Origin: Burkholderia sp052045245
GTDB taxonomy: Bacteria > Pseudomonadota > Gammaproteobacteria > Burkholderiales > Burkholderiaceae
Direction of reading: 5' to 3'
NCBI RefSeq assembly: GCF_052045245.1
Contig: NZ_JBQEON010000032.1
Coordinates: 1 to 64,000, forward strand
DNA length: 64,000 nt
In this document: one piece after another, positions 27,013 to 35,521 of the stretch
Layout of the letters: each line of letters starts with the position of its first letter
How positions within the stretch are numbered: position 1 is the stretch's first letter
Made by a program: the position numbers and the translations under genes
Notes under the pieces: generated by a model
What the model saw: only the letters and a program-made list of their open reading frames with translations
What the model was told of the DNA's origin: nothing
The model's database searches: none

Positions 27013-27642
27013 ATGCCGGATACCGTTTGCCGCCTGCCGCGGCTGATTCTCGCCTCCAGTTCCCGCTATCGCCGCACGCTCCTCGAGCGCCTCGGCGTGC
27101 CGTTCGATGTCGTATCGCCCGACCTCGACGAATCCCCGCTCGCCGGCGAAACACCGGCCGCGACCGCGCTGCGCCTCGCCGGCGCGAAGGCGCGCGCCGT
27201 CGCCGCGACGATCGACGCGCCGGACGGCGTGCTCGTGATCGGGTCGGACCAGGTCGCGACATTCGACGGCCTCCAGATCGGCAAGCCCGGCACGCACGAG
27301 CGCGCGCTCGCGCAGCTGCTGTCGATGCAGGGCCGCGACGTGGCTTTCCACAGCGCGCTCAGCCTGTACGACAGCCGCACCGGCGAAACGCAGAGCGAGG
27401 ACGTCGTCACGCACGTGCGCTTCCGCTCGCTGCCCGAAGCCGAACTCGATGCGTACCTGCGCGCGGAAACGCCGTACGACGTCGCCGGCAGCGCGAAGTC
27501 CGAAGGGCTCGGCATCGCATTGCTCGACGCGATCGATTCCAGCGATCCGACGGCGCTCGTCGGCCTGCCGCTGATCGCACTCACGCGGATGCTGCGCGCC
27601 GCCGGCTACCCACTGTTTGCATCCCAAGGAGACCGCGCATGA
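27013..27642 (+). CDS. maf: Maf-family nucleoside triphosphate pyrophosphatase
   Basis: Hydrolyses non-canonical nucleotides to monophosphates. The 209-residue product has the Maf motif LILASSSRYRRTLLERLG, GSDQVATFDG and GSAKSEGLGIALLD. The context beside yceD-rpmF and the motif details suggest the YceF (7-methyl-GTP) subtype rather than YhdE, but that is inference. Its stop overlaps the start of the next gene by four bases. Confidence 0.92.
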   Translation: MPDTVCRLPRLILASSSRYRRTLLERLGVPFDVVSPDLDESPLAGETPAATALRLAGAKARAVAATIDAPDGVLVIGSDQVATFDGLQIGKPGTHERALAQLLSMQGRDVAFHSALSLYDSRTGETQSEDVVTHVRFRSLPEAELDAYLRAETPYDVAGSAKSEGLGIALLDAIDSSDPTALVGLPLIALTRMLRAAGYPLFASQGDRA

Positions 27643-28361
27643 CCGCCGGCACGCTGTATCTCGTCCCGAACACGCTCGGCGAGGGCGACGAATCGATGCT
27701 CGCCGCCGTGCTGCCCGCAGCCGTGCAGGCCCGCGCCGGCACGCTCGGCTATTACATCGGCGAAAACGCGAAAACGACCCGCGCGTTCCTGAAGAAGATC
27801 GGCACGACGCGGCCGATCCAGGAAATCGAAATCCGCGAGCTGAACGTCAACACGCCGGCCGGCGAGATCGACCGGCTGCTCGCACCGGTGCTGGCAGGCG
27901 CGGACGCCGGGCTCGTGTCGGAAGCCGGCTGCCCCGCCGTCGCCGATCCCGGCGCGCTGCTGGTGCGCCGTGCGCACGAGCGTGGGGTGAAGGTCGTGCC
28001 GCTCGTCGGGCCGAGTTCGATCCTGCTCGCGCTGATGGCATCCGGCCTGAACGGTCAGAGCTTTGCGTTCAACGGCTATCTGCCGGTCGACGCGGCCGCG
28101 CGCGCGAAACGCCTGCGCGAACTCGAGCAGCTGTCGCGCAAGGCCCGCCAGACGCAGATCTTCATCGAGACGCCGTACCGGAACCACGCAATGCTCGACA
28201 CGCTCGTCGCGACCTGCGCGCCGTCGACGCAGATCTGCGTCGCCGCCGACCTTACCCTCGAAACCGAGACGATCGCCAGCCGCTCGGTGGCGGACTGGAA
28301 AAAGGCGCCTGCGCCGAATCTGCACAAGCGCCCTGCCATCTTCCTGCTGCTCGCGAACTGA
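27639..28361 (+). CDS. RsmI-like SAM-dependent methyltransferase
   Basis: A 240-residue member of the tetrapyrrole/RsmI methyltransferase superfamily (COG0313). It starts MTAGTLYLVPNTLGEGDESM. It has the family segments GADAGLVSEAGCPAVADPGA and VVPLVGPSSILLALMASGLN. RsmI proper 2'-O-methylates C1402 of 16S rRNA; this shorter protein lacks the RsmI N-terminal GNLGD motif and C-terminal extension, so its substrate is uncertain. It is translationally coupled to maf by an ATGA overlap. Confidence 0.85.
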   Translation: MTAGTLYLVPNTLGEGDESMLAAVLPAAVQARAGTLGYYIGENAKTTRAFLKKIGTTRPIQEIEIRELNVNTPAGEIDRLLAPVLAGADAGLVSEAGCPAVADPGALLVRRAHERGVKVVPLVGPSSILLALMASGLNGQSFAFNGYLPVDAAARAKRLRELEQLSRKARQTQIFIETPYRNHAMLDTLVATCAPSTQICVAADLTLETETIASRSVADWKKAPAPNLHKRPAIFLLLAN

Positions 28362-28433
28362 CACGCGCGCCGGCAGCCGCTTCGCGGCACGGGGCGCCCT
28401 GCTCCGTTCGCCGCGGCGCCGCCCGGCCGCCGC

Positions 28434-29426
28434 TCAGCGCAGGCTGAACGACGTGCCGCCCGCGGTGAGCGCCTTCATCGCGGCCCCGCCGACGGCCGCG
28501 CCGAACTTGCGCGCGACGCGGTTCGTCAGGCTTTCCTTCACCGTGTAGTCGACGAGATCCGGCGCCTTCAGCACGTCGCGCGCAACCGTATCGGTCGTGC
28601 CGTAGCCGTCGGCGAGCCCGAGCTCGACACTCTTCTCGCCGGTCCAGAACAGGCCCGAGAACATGTCGGGCGTCTCATGCAGCCGCTTGCCGCGGCCATC
28701 CTTCACGGCCTTGATGAACTGCGCATGGACCTGGTCGAGCAGCGCCTGCGCATGGGCGTCCATCTTCGGCGTCTCGGGCGAGAACGGATCGTAAAAGCCC
28801 TTGTTTTCGCCCGACGTGTGCAGGCGGCGATCGACGCCGAGCTTGCCCATCAGGCCCGTGAAGCCGAAACCGTCCATCAGCACGCCGATCGAGCCGACGA
28901 TGCTCGCCTTGTCGACGAAGATCTTGTCGGCAGCCGACGCGATGTAATAACCGCCCGATGCGCACATGTCGGTCACGACCACGTACAGCGGCTTGTCCGG
29001 ATACTTCGTGCGCAACCGCCGAATCTCGTCGTAGACCATCCCGGCCTGCACCGGGCTGCCGCCCGGACTGTTGATCCGCAGCACGACGCCGACCGTGCCG
29101 TCGTCGTCGAACGCGGCGTCGAGCGCCGTGTTGATATCGTCGGCATTCGCGTTGACACCGGCCGCGATCTCGCCGTCGATCGTCACGAGCGCCGTGTGCC
29201 GCCCGCTCGCCGAAAACTTCGAGTCGCTCGAGAAATCGATCAGCGCGAATGCGAACAGCACGAACACGCCGAGGAACGCGAAGCGGAAGAAGATCTTCCA
29301 GCGCCGCGCCGCGCGCTGCTCCTTGACGGCCGCGAGCGCGATCCGCTCGAGCGCCGCACGCTCCCAGTTCGGTTCGCGGCTGTCGGAACGGGGCGAGGAA
29401 TCAGGGGAATTCGGTTGGTCGGCCAT
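28434..29426 (-). CDS. sppA: S49-family signal peptide peptidase (SppA/SohB-like)
   Basis: Membrane-bound serine protease that degrades cleaved signal peptides. The 330-residue product has one N-terminal membrane segment (FFRFAFLGVFVLFAFALIDF) and a single S49 domain with LRINSPGGSPVQAGMVYDEI, the nucleophile region MCASGGYYIASAADKI and SIGVLMDGFGFTGLMGKLG. It is half the length of E. coli SppA and matches the short single-domain type. It is the last gene of a four-gene minus-strand group. Confidence 0.9.
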   Translation of the reverse strand: MADQPNSPDSSPRSDSREPNWERAALERIALAAVKEQRAARRWKIFFRFAFLGVFVLFAFALIDFSSDSKFSASGRHTALVTIDGEIAAGVNANADDINTALDAAFDDDGTVGVVLRINSPGGSPVQAGMVYDEIRRLRTKYPDKPLYVVVTDMCASGGYYIASAADKIFVDKASIVGSIGVLMDGFGFTGLMGKLGVDRRLHTSGENKGFYDPFSPETPKMDAHAQALLDQVHAQFIKAVKDGRGKRLHETPDMFSGLFWTGEKSVELGLADGYGTTDTVARDVLKAPDLVDYTVKESLTNRVARKFGAAVGGAAMKALTAGGTSFSLR

Positions 29427-29438
29427 GCGATGGTGTCG

Positions 29439-29849
29439 TCAGTCGGTCGTGGCGGGAGGGAGCGGAGCAGCGGGACGCAAGTCCGCGTCGGGCACCCAGA
29501 ATACCGCACGCCCGTCCGGCGTGTCGCGCTCGTCCACCTCGACCGGCCGCAAGCGGCCGCCGCGGCACGGGCCGCCGACGCACTTGCCGGTATCCGGTGC
29601 ATAGATCGCACCGTGCGTCGCGCACATCAGGTAGAGGCCCGATGACTCGAAGAACTGCCCTTCGGCCCAGTCGAGCTCCATCGGGACGTGCGCGCAACGG
29701 TTCAGGTAGCCGTACGCGCGGCCGTCGTAGCGCACGAAGAACACGACCGCCTGCTCGCCGCGCAGCGTCGCATCGACACGCACGCCGGCGCCGCCGTCGC
29801 TCAGCGCGTCCGATGCGCACACTCGCACGGCATCCGGCCCCGCGCTCAT
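29439..29849 (-). CDS. Rieske [2Fe-2S] domain protein
   Basis: A 136-residue ferredoxin-like protein that binds a Rieske cluster through Cys-x-His in RCAHVPMELDW and Cys-x2-His in LMCATHGAIYAPDTGKC. There is no signal peptide or membrane segment, so it is probably cytosolic. Its partner oxygenase or reductase is not adjacent. Its ATG overlaps the stop of the Gph-like gene by four bases, and it lies 12 bases before the S49 peptidase gene. The physiological role is unknown. Confidence 0.88.
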   Translation of the reverse strand: MSAGPDAVRVCASDALSDGGAGVRVDATLRGEQAVVFFVRYDGRAYGYLNRCAHVPMELDWAEGQFFESSGLYLMCATHGAIYAPDTGKCVGGPCRGGRLRPVEVDERDTPDGRAVFWVPDADLRPAAPLPPATTD

Positions 29850-30505
29850 GCGTGCTCCCGCAGCCACGCCGCCAGCGCGACGACGTCCGGCGCGACGAAA
29901 CGCGGCGTCAGCGCGGCGAGCGCATCGGCCGTATGCGCGCCATACGACACGCCGACGCCCGCCGCCCCGGCACTCGCGGCCATCTGCAGGTCGTGCGTGG
30001 TGTCGCCGATCATCACGGTGCGCGCAAGATCCTGCCCCAATTCGCGGGACAGTTCGTGCAGCATCGCCGGGTGCGGCTTCGAGAACGTCTCGTCTGCGCA
30101 GCGCGTCGCATCGAACACGCTCGTCAGTTTCGACTGGTCGAGCACGCGATTCAGCCCCACCCGGCCCTTGCCGGTCGCCACCGCGAGCAGGTAACCCGTA
30201 TCGCGCAACTCCGTCAGCAGCTCGCGCACGCCGGCGAACAATTCGATGCGCTGGTCGTCCAGCAGATAGTGATAGCGGTAACGCTCGGCGAGCCGCGGAT
30301 AGTCGGCCGGATCGAGGGTGGGCGCGGTAATCTGCAGCGCATCGCGCAGACCGAGGCCGATCACGTAGCGGGATGCCTCGTCGGACGGGGTGGGCAGACC
30401 GAGATCGCGGCAGGCAGCCTGGATGCTGTGCGCGATGTGCGCAGTCGAATCCATCAGCGTGCCGTCCCAGTCGAAGACGATCAGATCGAATTGCTGTCGT
30501 GCCAT
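29846..30505 (-). CDS. HAD-superfamily phosphatase, phosphoglycolate phosphatase-like
   Basis: A 219-residue haloacid-dehalogenase phosphatase. Motif I is IVFDWDGTLMDST, motif II AVATGKGR, and motifs III/IV are KPHPAML and VMIGDTTHDLQMA. The family includes Gph and YrfG-like enzymes; a member is often found beside rluC in betaproteobacteria. I start at MARQQFDLIVFDWDG because residues upstream are not conserved. It begins 5 bases after rluC ends. Confidence 0.88.
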   Translation of the reverse strand: MARQQFDLIVFDWDGTLMDSTAHIAHSIQAACRDLGLPTPSDEASRYVIGLGLRDALQITAPTLDPADYPRLAERYRYHYLLDDQRIELFAGVRELLTELRDTGYLLAVATGKGRVGLNRVLDQSKLTSVFDATRCADETFSKPHPAMLHELSRELGQDLARTVMIGDTTHDLQMAASAGAAGVGVSYGAHTADALAALTPRFVAPDVVALAAWLREHA

Positions 30506-30510
30506 GCGGT

Positions 30511-31515
30511 TCAGGTGGTATCGCGCAGAGCGCTGAGTTGATCGAGGAAGCGCCGGCATTCGTCCGGCAGCGGCGCATCGAACTGCAGCGCCTCGCCGGT
30601 CAGCGGGTGCGCGAGCTTCAGCCGGTGCGCGTGCAGGAACATCCGTTTCAGCGACGGCTGCGCGTTTGCGCGCGCCAGCGCCTTGTTCAGTGCGAAATCG
30701 CCGTACTTGGCGTCACCGGCGATCGGCAGGCCGAGATGCGCGAGATGCACGCGGATCTGATGGGTCCGACCCGTTTTGAGTTCCGCCTCGACCAGCGCGT
30801 AGTCCGGCCAGCTGTCGAGCAGGTTGAACACCGTGTGCGACGGCAGCCCGTCGTCCTGCACGCGCACCCGACGCTCCCCTTCCGGCGTCAAATACTTGAA
30901 CAGCGGCGCCTTCACCGCGCGGCGGCGGCCCCAGTCGGGCAGCCATTCGCCGTGTCCGCACGCGAAATAACGCTTGTCCATCCGGTTTTCGCGGATCTGC
31001 TCGTGCAGGCCGACGAGCGCCGAGCGCTTTTTCGCGAGCATCAGGATCCCGGACGTCTCGCGATCGAGCCGGTGCACGAGTTCGAGGAATTTCGCATGCG
31101 GGCGCGCCTGGCGCATCTGCTCGATCACGCCGAACGCAACGCCGCTGCCGCCGTGCACGGCGACGCCGGCCGGCTTGTTGATGACCAGCATCGCGTCGTC
31201 TTCGTACAGCACCTCGAACTGCGCGGGCGGCACGATCGGCATGTCGGCGCGCGCGAGGTCGGCCGCGGCCACCCGCACGGGCGGCACGCGGACGATGTCG
31301 CCGAACGCGAGGCGGTACTGGGCGTCGACCCGGCCCTTGTTGACGCGCACTTCGCCGCTGCGCAGGATCCGGTAAATATGGCTTTTGGGCACGCCTTTAC
31401 AGACGCGCAACAGGAAGTTGTCGATCCGCTGACCGGCCGAGTTTTCGTCGATCTGAATCATCGACACCTGGCCACTTGCGACTGAATTCTGGGATATTTT
31501 GCCTAACTCATTCAT
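30511..31515 (-). CDS. rluC: 23S rRNA pseudouridine synthase RluC
   Basis: Modifies uridines 955, 2504 and 2580 of 23S rRNA in E. coli. The protein has an N-terminal S4 domain (GQRIDNFLLRVCKGVPKSHI, then RVNKGRVDAQYRL) and the RluA-type catalytic domain with HRLDRETSG (catalytic Asp), then LKTGRTHQIRVHLAHLG. The longest frame starts at 31515 (334 residues) but has no ribosome site and lies right behind a TATATT element. The internal Met at 31461 (MIQIDENSAG, 316 residues) has AGGTG upstream and matches the usual family start better. It is divergent from rne, as in E. coli. Confidence 0.93.
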   Translation of the reverse strand: MNELGKISQNSVASGQVSMIQIDENSAGQRIDNFLLRVCKGVPKSHIYRILRSGEVRVNKGRVDAQYRLAFGDIVRVPPVRVAAADLARADMPIVPPAQFEVLYEDDAMLVINKPAGVAVHGGSGVAFGVIEQMRQARPHAKFLELVHRLDRETSGILMLAKKRSALVGLHEQIRENRMDKRYFACGHGEWLPDWGRRRAVKAPLFKYLTPEGERRVRVQDDGLPSHTVFNLLDSWPDYALVEAELKTGRTHQIRVHLAHLGLPIAGDAKYGDFALNKALARANAQPSLKRMFLHAHRLKLAHPLTGEALQFDAPLPDECRRFLDQLSALRDTT

Positions 31516-32235
31516 ACTGAATATAATTTTGCCCAGCCTGACGTTGAGGGTGGCCTGACAGGCCGGCCCCGACCGAGTCGGGCAAGGCGCAAGCGCAAAC
31601 CGCTATTTTACTTGCGCCGGGGGTCCGCTGCTCGCCCCTGATCAAAGAGATGCAGCAAGTTGCACGCACGGCGCCGCCCGTCGGCAAGGATCGCGCCCAC
31701 AGGCGGATTCGGTCGGCAAGGCGCCGCGGTAACGGAAAGTTGGTTGAAAAGAATTTGATCGGCAGCCGGCGGCGCGAAGTGCGTCCGCAGGCTGCCGGTT
31801 GCGAAAATTACGGCGTTGCGCCCGATTTGGCCCTGCGAAGCGTGCGGGGCTTGGCGACGTCAAACCAGGGAAGTACACCCCAAGCGGGAAAGTCGGGCTG
31901 GATTCGATACTCCCCGCTGCGGCCCAAGCCGCAGCATCTGCCGCCCGTCGGCGCGCGCGACCCATTGCGCGCCCGTGGCGATGCCCGGACTCAGGCTTAG
32001 CGCGCTTGTGCAGCGTGCGGTGTGTGAACGCCGTGCTTTGAAACCGTATTCGCAGGTGCCCTATGGCCGCCGGCCCCCGTCTTTCGGGCCCAAGCGCCTC
32101 TTCAGGCAATTCTCCCCGCCATCCTTCCCGCTCCAGCGTGCTTGTGACAACACAACAAGGTGCGGCCTGCCGTCGTTCCCGCCCTCGCGACTGACAACCG
32201 CGAGGCGCCGGCAGCGGAGCCGCCTGGAGTCGTTC
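31516..32235 (+). promoter_or_regulatory. Long leader/intergenic region of rne
   Basis: 720 bases without a convincing gene separate rluC and rne. The stretch contains two perfect 8-bp inverted repeats, GGCGCAAG/CTTGCGCC (31586-31593 and 31611-31618, with the AT-rich CTATTTTA in the loop) and CGGCAGCC/GGCTGCCG (31760-31767 and 31790-31797). A motif GTCGGCAAGG recurs (one copy near 31578 as GTCGGGCAAGG, then near 31680 and 31709). In E. coli the rne leader mediates RNase E autoregulation; the same role here is inference. I could not place a promoter. Confidence 0.5.
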
Positions 32236-35200
32236 ATGAAACGCATGCTGTTCAATGCGACGCAGCAGGAGGAGCTGCGCGTCGCCATCGTTGACGGGCA
32301 AAAGCTCATCGACATCGACATCGAGACCGCCGGGCGCGAACAGCGCAAAGGCAATATCTACAAAGGTGTCATCACCCGCATCGAGCCGTCGCTCGAAGCG
32401 TGCTTCGTCAACTACGGCGAAGACCGCCACGGCTTCCTGCCGTTCAAGGAAGTCGCCCGCCAGTACTTCAAGGAAGGCATCGACATGCGCTCCGCGCGCA
32501 TCCAGGATGCCCTGCGCGAAGGCCAGGAGCTGATCGTTCAGGTCGAGAAGGAAGAGCGCGGCAACAAGGGCGCTGCCCTCACGACCTTCATCTCGCTCGC
32601 CGGCCGCTACCTCGTGCTGATGCCGAACAATCCGCGCGGCGGCGGCGTGTCGCGCCGGATCGAAGGCGACGAGCGCCAGGAACTGCGCGAAACCATGGCG
32701 CAGCTGCAGATCCCGGACGGCATGAGCATGATCGCCCGTACCGCGGGCATCGGCCGCAGCGCCGAGGAACTGCAGTGGGACCTGAACTACCTGCTGCAAC
32801 TGTGGCGCGCGATCGAAGCGGCGTCGCAAAGCGGCAATGCCGGCCAGCCGATGCTGATCTATCTGGAATCGAGCCTCGTGATCCGCGCGATCCGGGACTA
32901 TTTCCAGCCCGATATCGGCGAAATCCTGATCGATACGAACGAAATCCACGATCAGGCCCGCGCCTTCATGGATATCGTGATGCCGGACAACGTCGCGAAG
33001 GTGAAGCGCTACCACGACGACGTGCCGCTCTTCTCCCGCTTCCAGATCGAGCACCAGATCGAAACCGCGTACTCGCGCACAGTGCCGCTGCCGTCGGGCG
33101 GCGCGATCGTGATCGACCACACGGAAGCGCTCGTCGCGATCGACGTGAACTCGGCGCGCGCGACGAAGGGCGCGGACATCGAGGAAACGGCGACCCGCAC
33201 GAACCTCGAAGCGGCCGACGAAGTGGCCCGCCAGCTGCGCCTGCGCGACCTCGGCGGCCTGATCGTGATCGACTTCATCGACATGGAGTCGGCCAAGAGC
33301 CAGCGCGAAGTCGAGCAACGCCTGAAGGATGCGCTCAAGCACGATCGTGCACGCGTGCAGATGGGCAAGATCTCCCGCTTCGGCCTGATGGAGCTGTCGC
33401 GCCAGCGCCTGCGTCCGGCCCTGTCGGAAGGCAGCCACGTGACGTGCCCGCGCTGTAACGGCACCGGCCACATCCGCGATACCGAATCGTCCGCGCTGCA
33501 GGTCCTGCGGATCATTCAGGAAGAAGCGATGAAGGAAAACACCGCGGCGATCCACTGCCAGGTGCCGGTCGAGGTGACCGCCTTCCTGCTCAACGAAAAG
33601 CGTCAGGAAATCAACAAGATCGAGTCGCGCTTCAAGGTCGGCATCGTGCTGATCCCGAACAAGCACCTCGATACGCCGCACTACAAGCTCGAGCGCCTGC
33701 GCCATGACGACGCGCGCCTCGACGATCCGCGCGCGTCCTGGAAGATGGCCGAGGAAGCCGCCCGCGAACTGGAGTCGGAAACCGGCTACAGCAAGCGCGC
33801 AGCCGACGTGAAGCCGAAACAGGAAGCGGCGGTCAAGGGCATCACGCCCGAGCGCCCGGCACCGAGCCCGGCACCGCAGCGTCCGGCCGAGCCGGTTGCA
33901 GCGCCCGCCCCGGTCACCCCGGCAAGCGGCGGTATCGTCGGCTGGCTGAAGGGTCTGTTCGGCATGTCGCCGGCTCCGGCGCCCGCGCCGGTCGCACCGG
34001 CACCGGCGAAGGAACAGGCTGCCCGTCCGGCCCGCGAGCGGTCCGAGAAGACTGACCAGCGTGGCGGCGATCGCAACCGCAACCGTCGCGGCGGCGCCCA
34101 GCAGGCTCAGGGCGGTCGCGATCAGGCAGCCGCAGGCCGCGGTCAGCCGCAACGCCTGGAACGCGAAGGCAAGGAAGCACGCGAGCCGCGTGAAGGTCGT
34201 GAGCCGCGTGAACCGCGCGAGAACCGCGAGCCGCGCGAAGGCCGCGAGCCGCGTGAAGGTCGTGACGGCCGTGAAGGTCGCGAGGGCCGTGGCCCGCGCG
34301 AAGGCCGCGAACCGCGCGAGCCGCGTGAAAACCGCGAGCCGCGTGAACCGCGCGAGAACCGCGAACCGCGCGAGCGCGCCGAGCAGACGGAAGCCGTCGA
34401 GGCAGCCGGCCGGGGCGAGCGCCAGGAACGCGGCGAGCGTCGCGAGCGCGGTGAACGCCGCAAGCCGACGCAGCATGCGGCTACGCTCGAGACCGTCACG
34501 CGTGGCGAGAACCACCCGGAAGCGGAACTCGACCAGGCCGCCGCAACTGCCCTGCCGGGCGCCGATGTGGCCGCCGACGCGGAAGCCGGCGCACGTGACG
34601 GCGAGGAACGTCGCCGCCGCCGCCGCGGCCGCCGCGGTGGTCGTCGCGAGCGCGAGGACGAAGGCGCAGTCGGCGAGCACGCCGAGCAAGGTGCGGAAGG
34701 TGAAGCCGCCGCGCCGGCCGTGACGGCGGAAGCGCCGAGCGCGATCGAGCCGGCCCGTACGGCCGCACCGGCCGCCGTGGCAGCTGTCGCCGCGGCAGGC
34801 GCCGTCGTTGCCGAAGCAGCGGTCGAGCAGCGTGCCGAAGCGGTCGCACCGGCCGCGGTCGAATCGCAACCGGCACCGGTTCGCGTCGAAGCGACGCCGG
34901 TCGCGCCGATCGAGCCGGCCGCAGTTGCCCCGGCAGCCGAATCGGCACCGGTCGCGGCAGCTGCCGCTCCGGAGGCCGGCCCGGCTCCGGTCGCGGTTTC
35001 GCCGACCGATGCGTTCGACGTGCCAGCCGCGCCGGCTGCCGTCGAAGCGCCGCAGTCCGCGCCCGTCGAGCAAGCCGCACCGGCACCGGTCGTCGCAGCC
35101 GAAGTGGCTCCGGCAGCCGTCGCGCCGGCGCACGTCGAAACCGTACCGGCCGAAACCGCTGCGGCAGCGCCAGCGCCGGTTCGACCGGCCGCAGCCTTCG

Positions 35201-35391
35201 CTTCGGCAAACCTCGATGTCGTGCTGGAGCAAGCCGGTCTCGTGTGGGTGAACACGGACGCCGACAAGTTCCGCGCTGCGCAGGAAGCCGCGTCGAACCT
35301 GCCGCGTCCGGCCCGCGTGCCGCGCGAACGCAAGGCGCTGCCGGCGGTCGACTCGACCCCGATGCAGCAGGTCGAAACGTCGCAGCATTAA
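32236..35391 (+). CDS. rne: Ribonuclease E
   Basis: Main endoribonuclease of mRNA decay and rRNA/tRNA processing, and scaffold of the degradosome. The N-terminal catalytic half is aligned with E. coli without gaps: S1 domain (about 35-125), metal-binding Asp303 (AIDVN) and Asp346 (VIDFIDM), and zinc-link Cys404/Cys407 (CPRCNG). The C-terminal half (about 515-1051) is low-complexity: an amphipathic GGIVGWLKGLFG near residue 565 that could bind membrane, Arg-rich segments, a striking Arg-Glu-Pro repeat (about 640-717), long Ala/Pro/Val stretches and a conserved end with DVVLEQAGLVWVNTDADKF. I start at MKRMLFNATQ, as in the family; the upstream open frame is leader. At 1051 residues it is close to E. 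coli in length. Confidence 0.97.
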   Translation: MKRMLFNATQQEELRVAIVDGQKLIDIDIETAGREQRKGNIYKGVITRIEPSLEACFVNYGEDRHGFLPFKEVARQYFKEGIDMRSARIQDALREGQELIVQVEKEERGNKGAALTTFISLAGRYLVLMPNNPRGGGVSRRIEGDERQELRETMAQLQIPDGMSMIARTAGIGRSAEELQWDLNYLLQLWRAIEAASQSGNAGQPMLIYLESSLVIRAIRDYFQPDIGEILIDTNEIHDQARAFMDIVMPDNVAKVKRYHDDVPLFSRFQIEHQIETAYSRTVPLPSGGAIVIDHTEALVAIDVNSARATKGADIEETATRTNLEAADEVARQLRLRDLGGLIVIDFIDMESAKSQREVEQRLKDALKHDRARVQMGKISRFGLMELSRQRLRPALSEGSHVTCPRCNGTGHIRDTESSALQVLRIIQEEAMKENTAAIHCQVPVEVTAFLLNEKRQEINKIESRFKVGIVLIPNKHLDTPHYKLERLRHDDARLDDPRASWKMAEEAARELESETGYSKRAADVKPKQEAAVKGITPERPAPSPAPQRPAEPVAAPAPVTPASGGIVGWLKGLFGMSPAPAPAPVAPAPAKEQAARPARERSEKTDQRGGDRNRNRRGGAQQAQGGRDQAAAGRGQPQRLEREGKEAREPREGREPREPRENREPREGREPREGRDGREGREGRGPREGREPREPRENREPREPRENREPRERAEQTEAVEAAGRGERQERGERRERGERRKPTQHAATLETVTRGENHPEAELDQAAATALPGADVAADAEAGARDGEERRRRRRGRRGGRREREDEGAVGEHAEQGAEGEAAAPAVTAEAPSAIEPARTAAPAAVAAVAAAGAVVAEAAVEQRAEAVAPAAVESQPAPVRVEATPVAPIEPAAVAPAAESAPVAAAAAPEAGPAPVAVSPTDAFDVPAAPAAVEAPQSAPVEQAAPAPVVAAEVAPAAVAPAHVETVPAETAAAAPAPVRPAAAFASANLDVVLEQAGLVWVNTDADKFRAAQEAASNLPRPARVPRERKALPAVDSTPMQQVETSQH

Positions 35392-35411
35392 GCGACGCAT
35401 CGCCCGCCCAG

Positions 35412-35436
35412 AAAAGCCCGCCACCGGCGGGCTTTT
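35412..35436 (+). terminator. Rho-independent terminator of rne
   Basis: A perfect 11-bp stem AAAAGCCCGCC/GGCGGGCTTTT with a three-base loop, 20 bases after the rne stop and followed by CCTTTT. Confidence 0.92.
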
Positions 35437-35521
35437 CCTTTTCCGCGCTGCGGGTTTCCGCCCACCGGCCCGGCCGGCCGCTTGCGGCTAAAATAGAAGC
35501 TTGGCTCGCACTTCTTACAAC

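Noticed and set aside
34157..34386. CRISPR array
   Set aside because: The short imperfect repeats lie in frame inside rne, encode Arg-Glu-Pro units and have no spacer structure.
31642..35424. Open frame of about 1260 codons antisense to rne
   Set aside because: It mirrors the biased codons of rne; the translation is Arg/Ala/Leu-rich without conserved motifs and runs over the rne terminator. Long antisense frames are expected in high-GC DNA.
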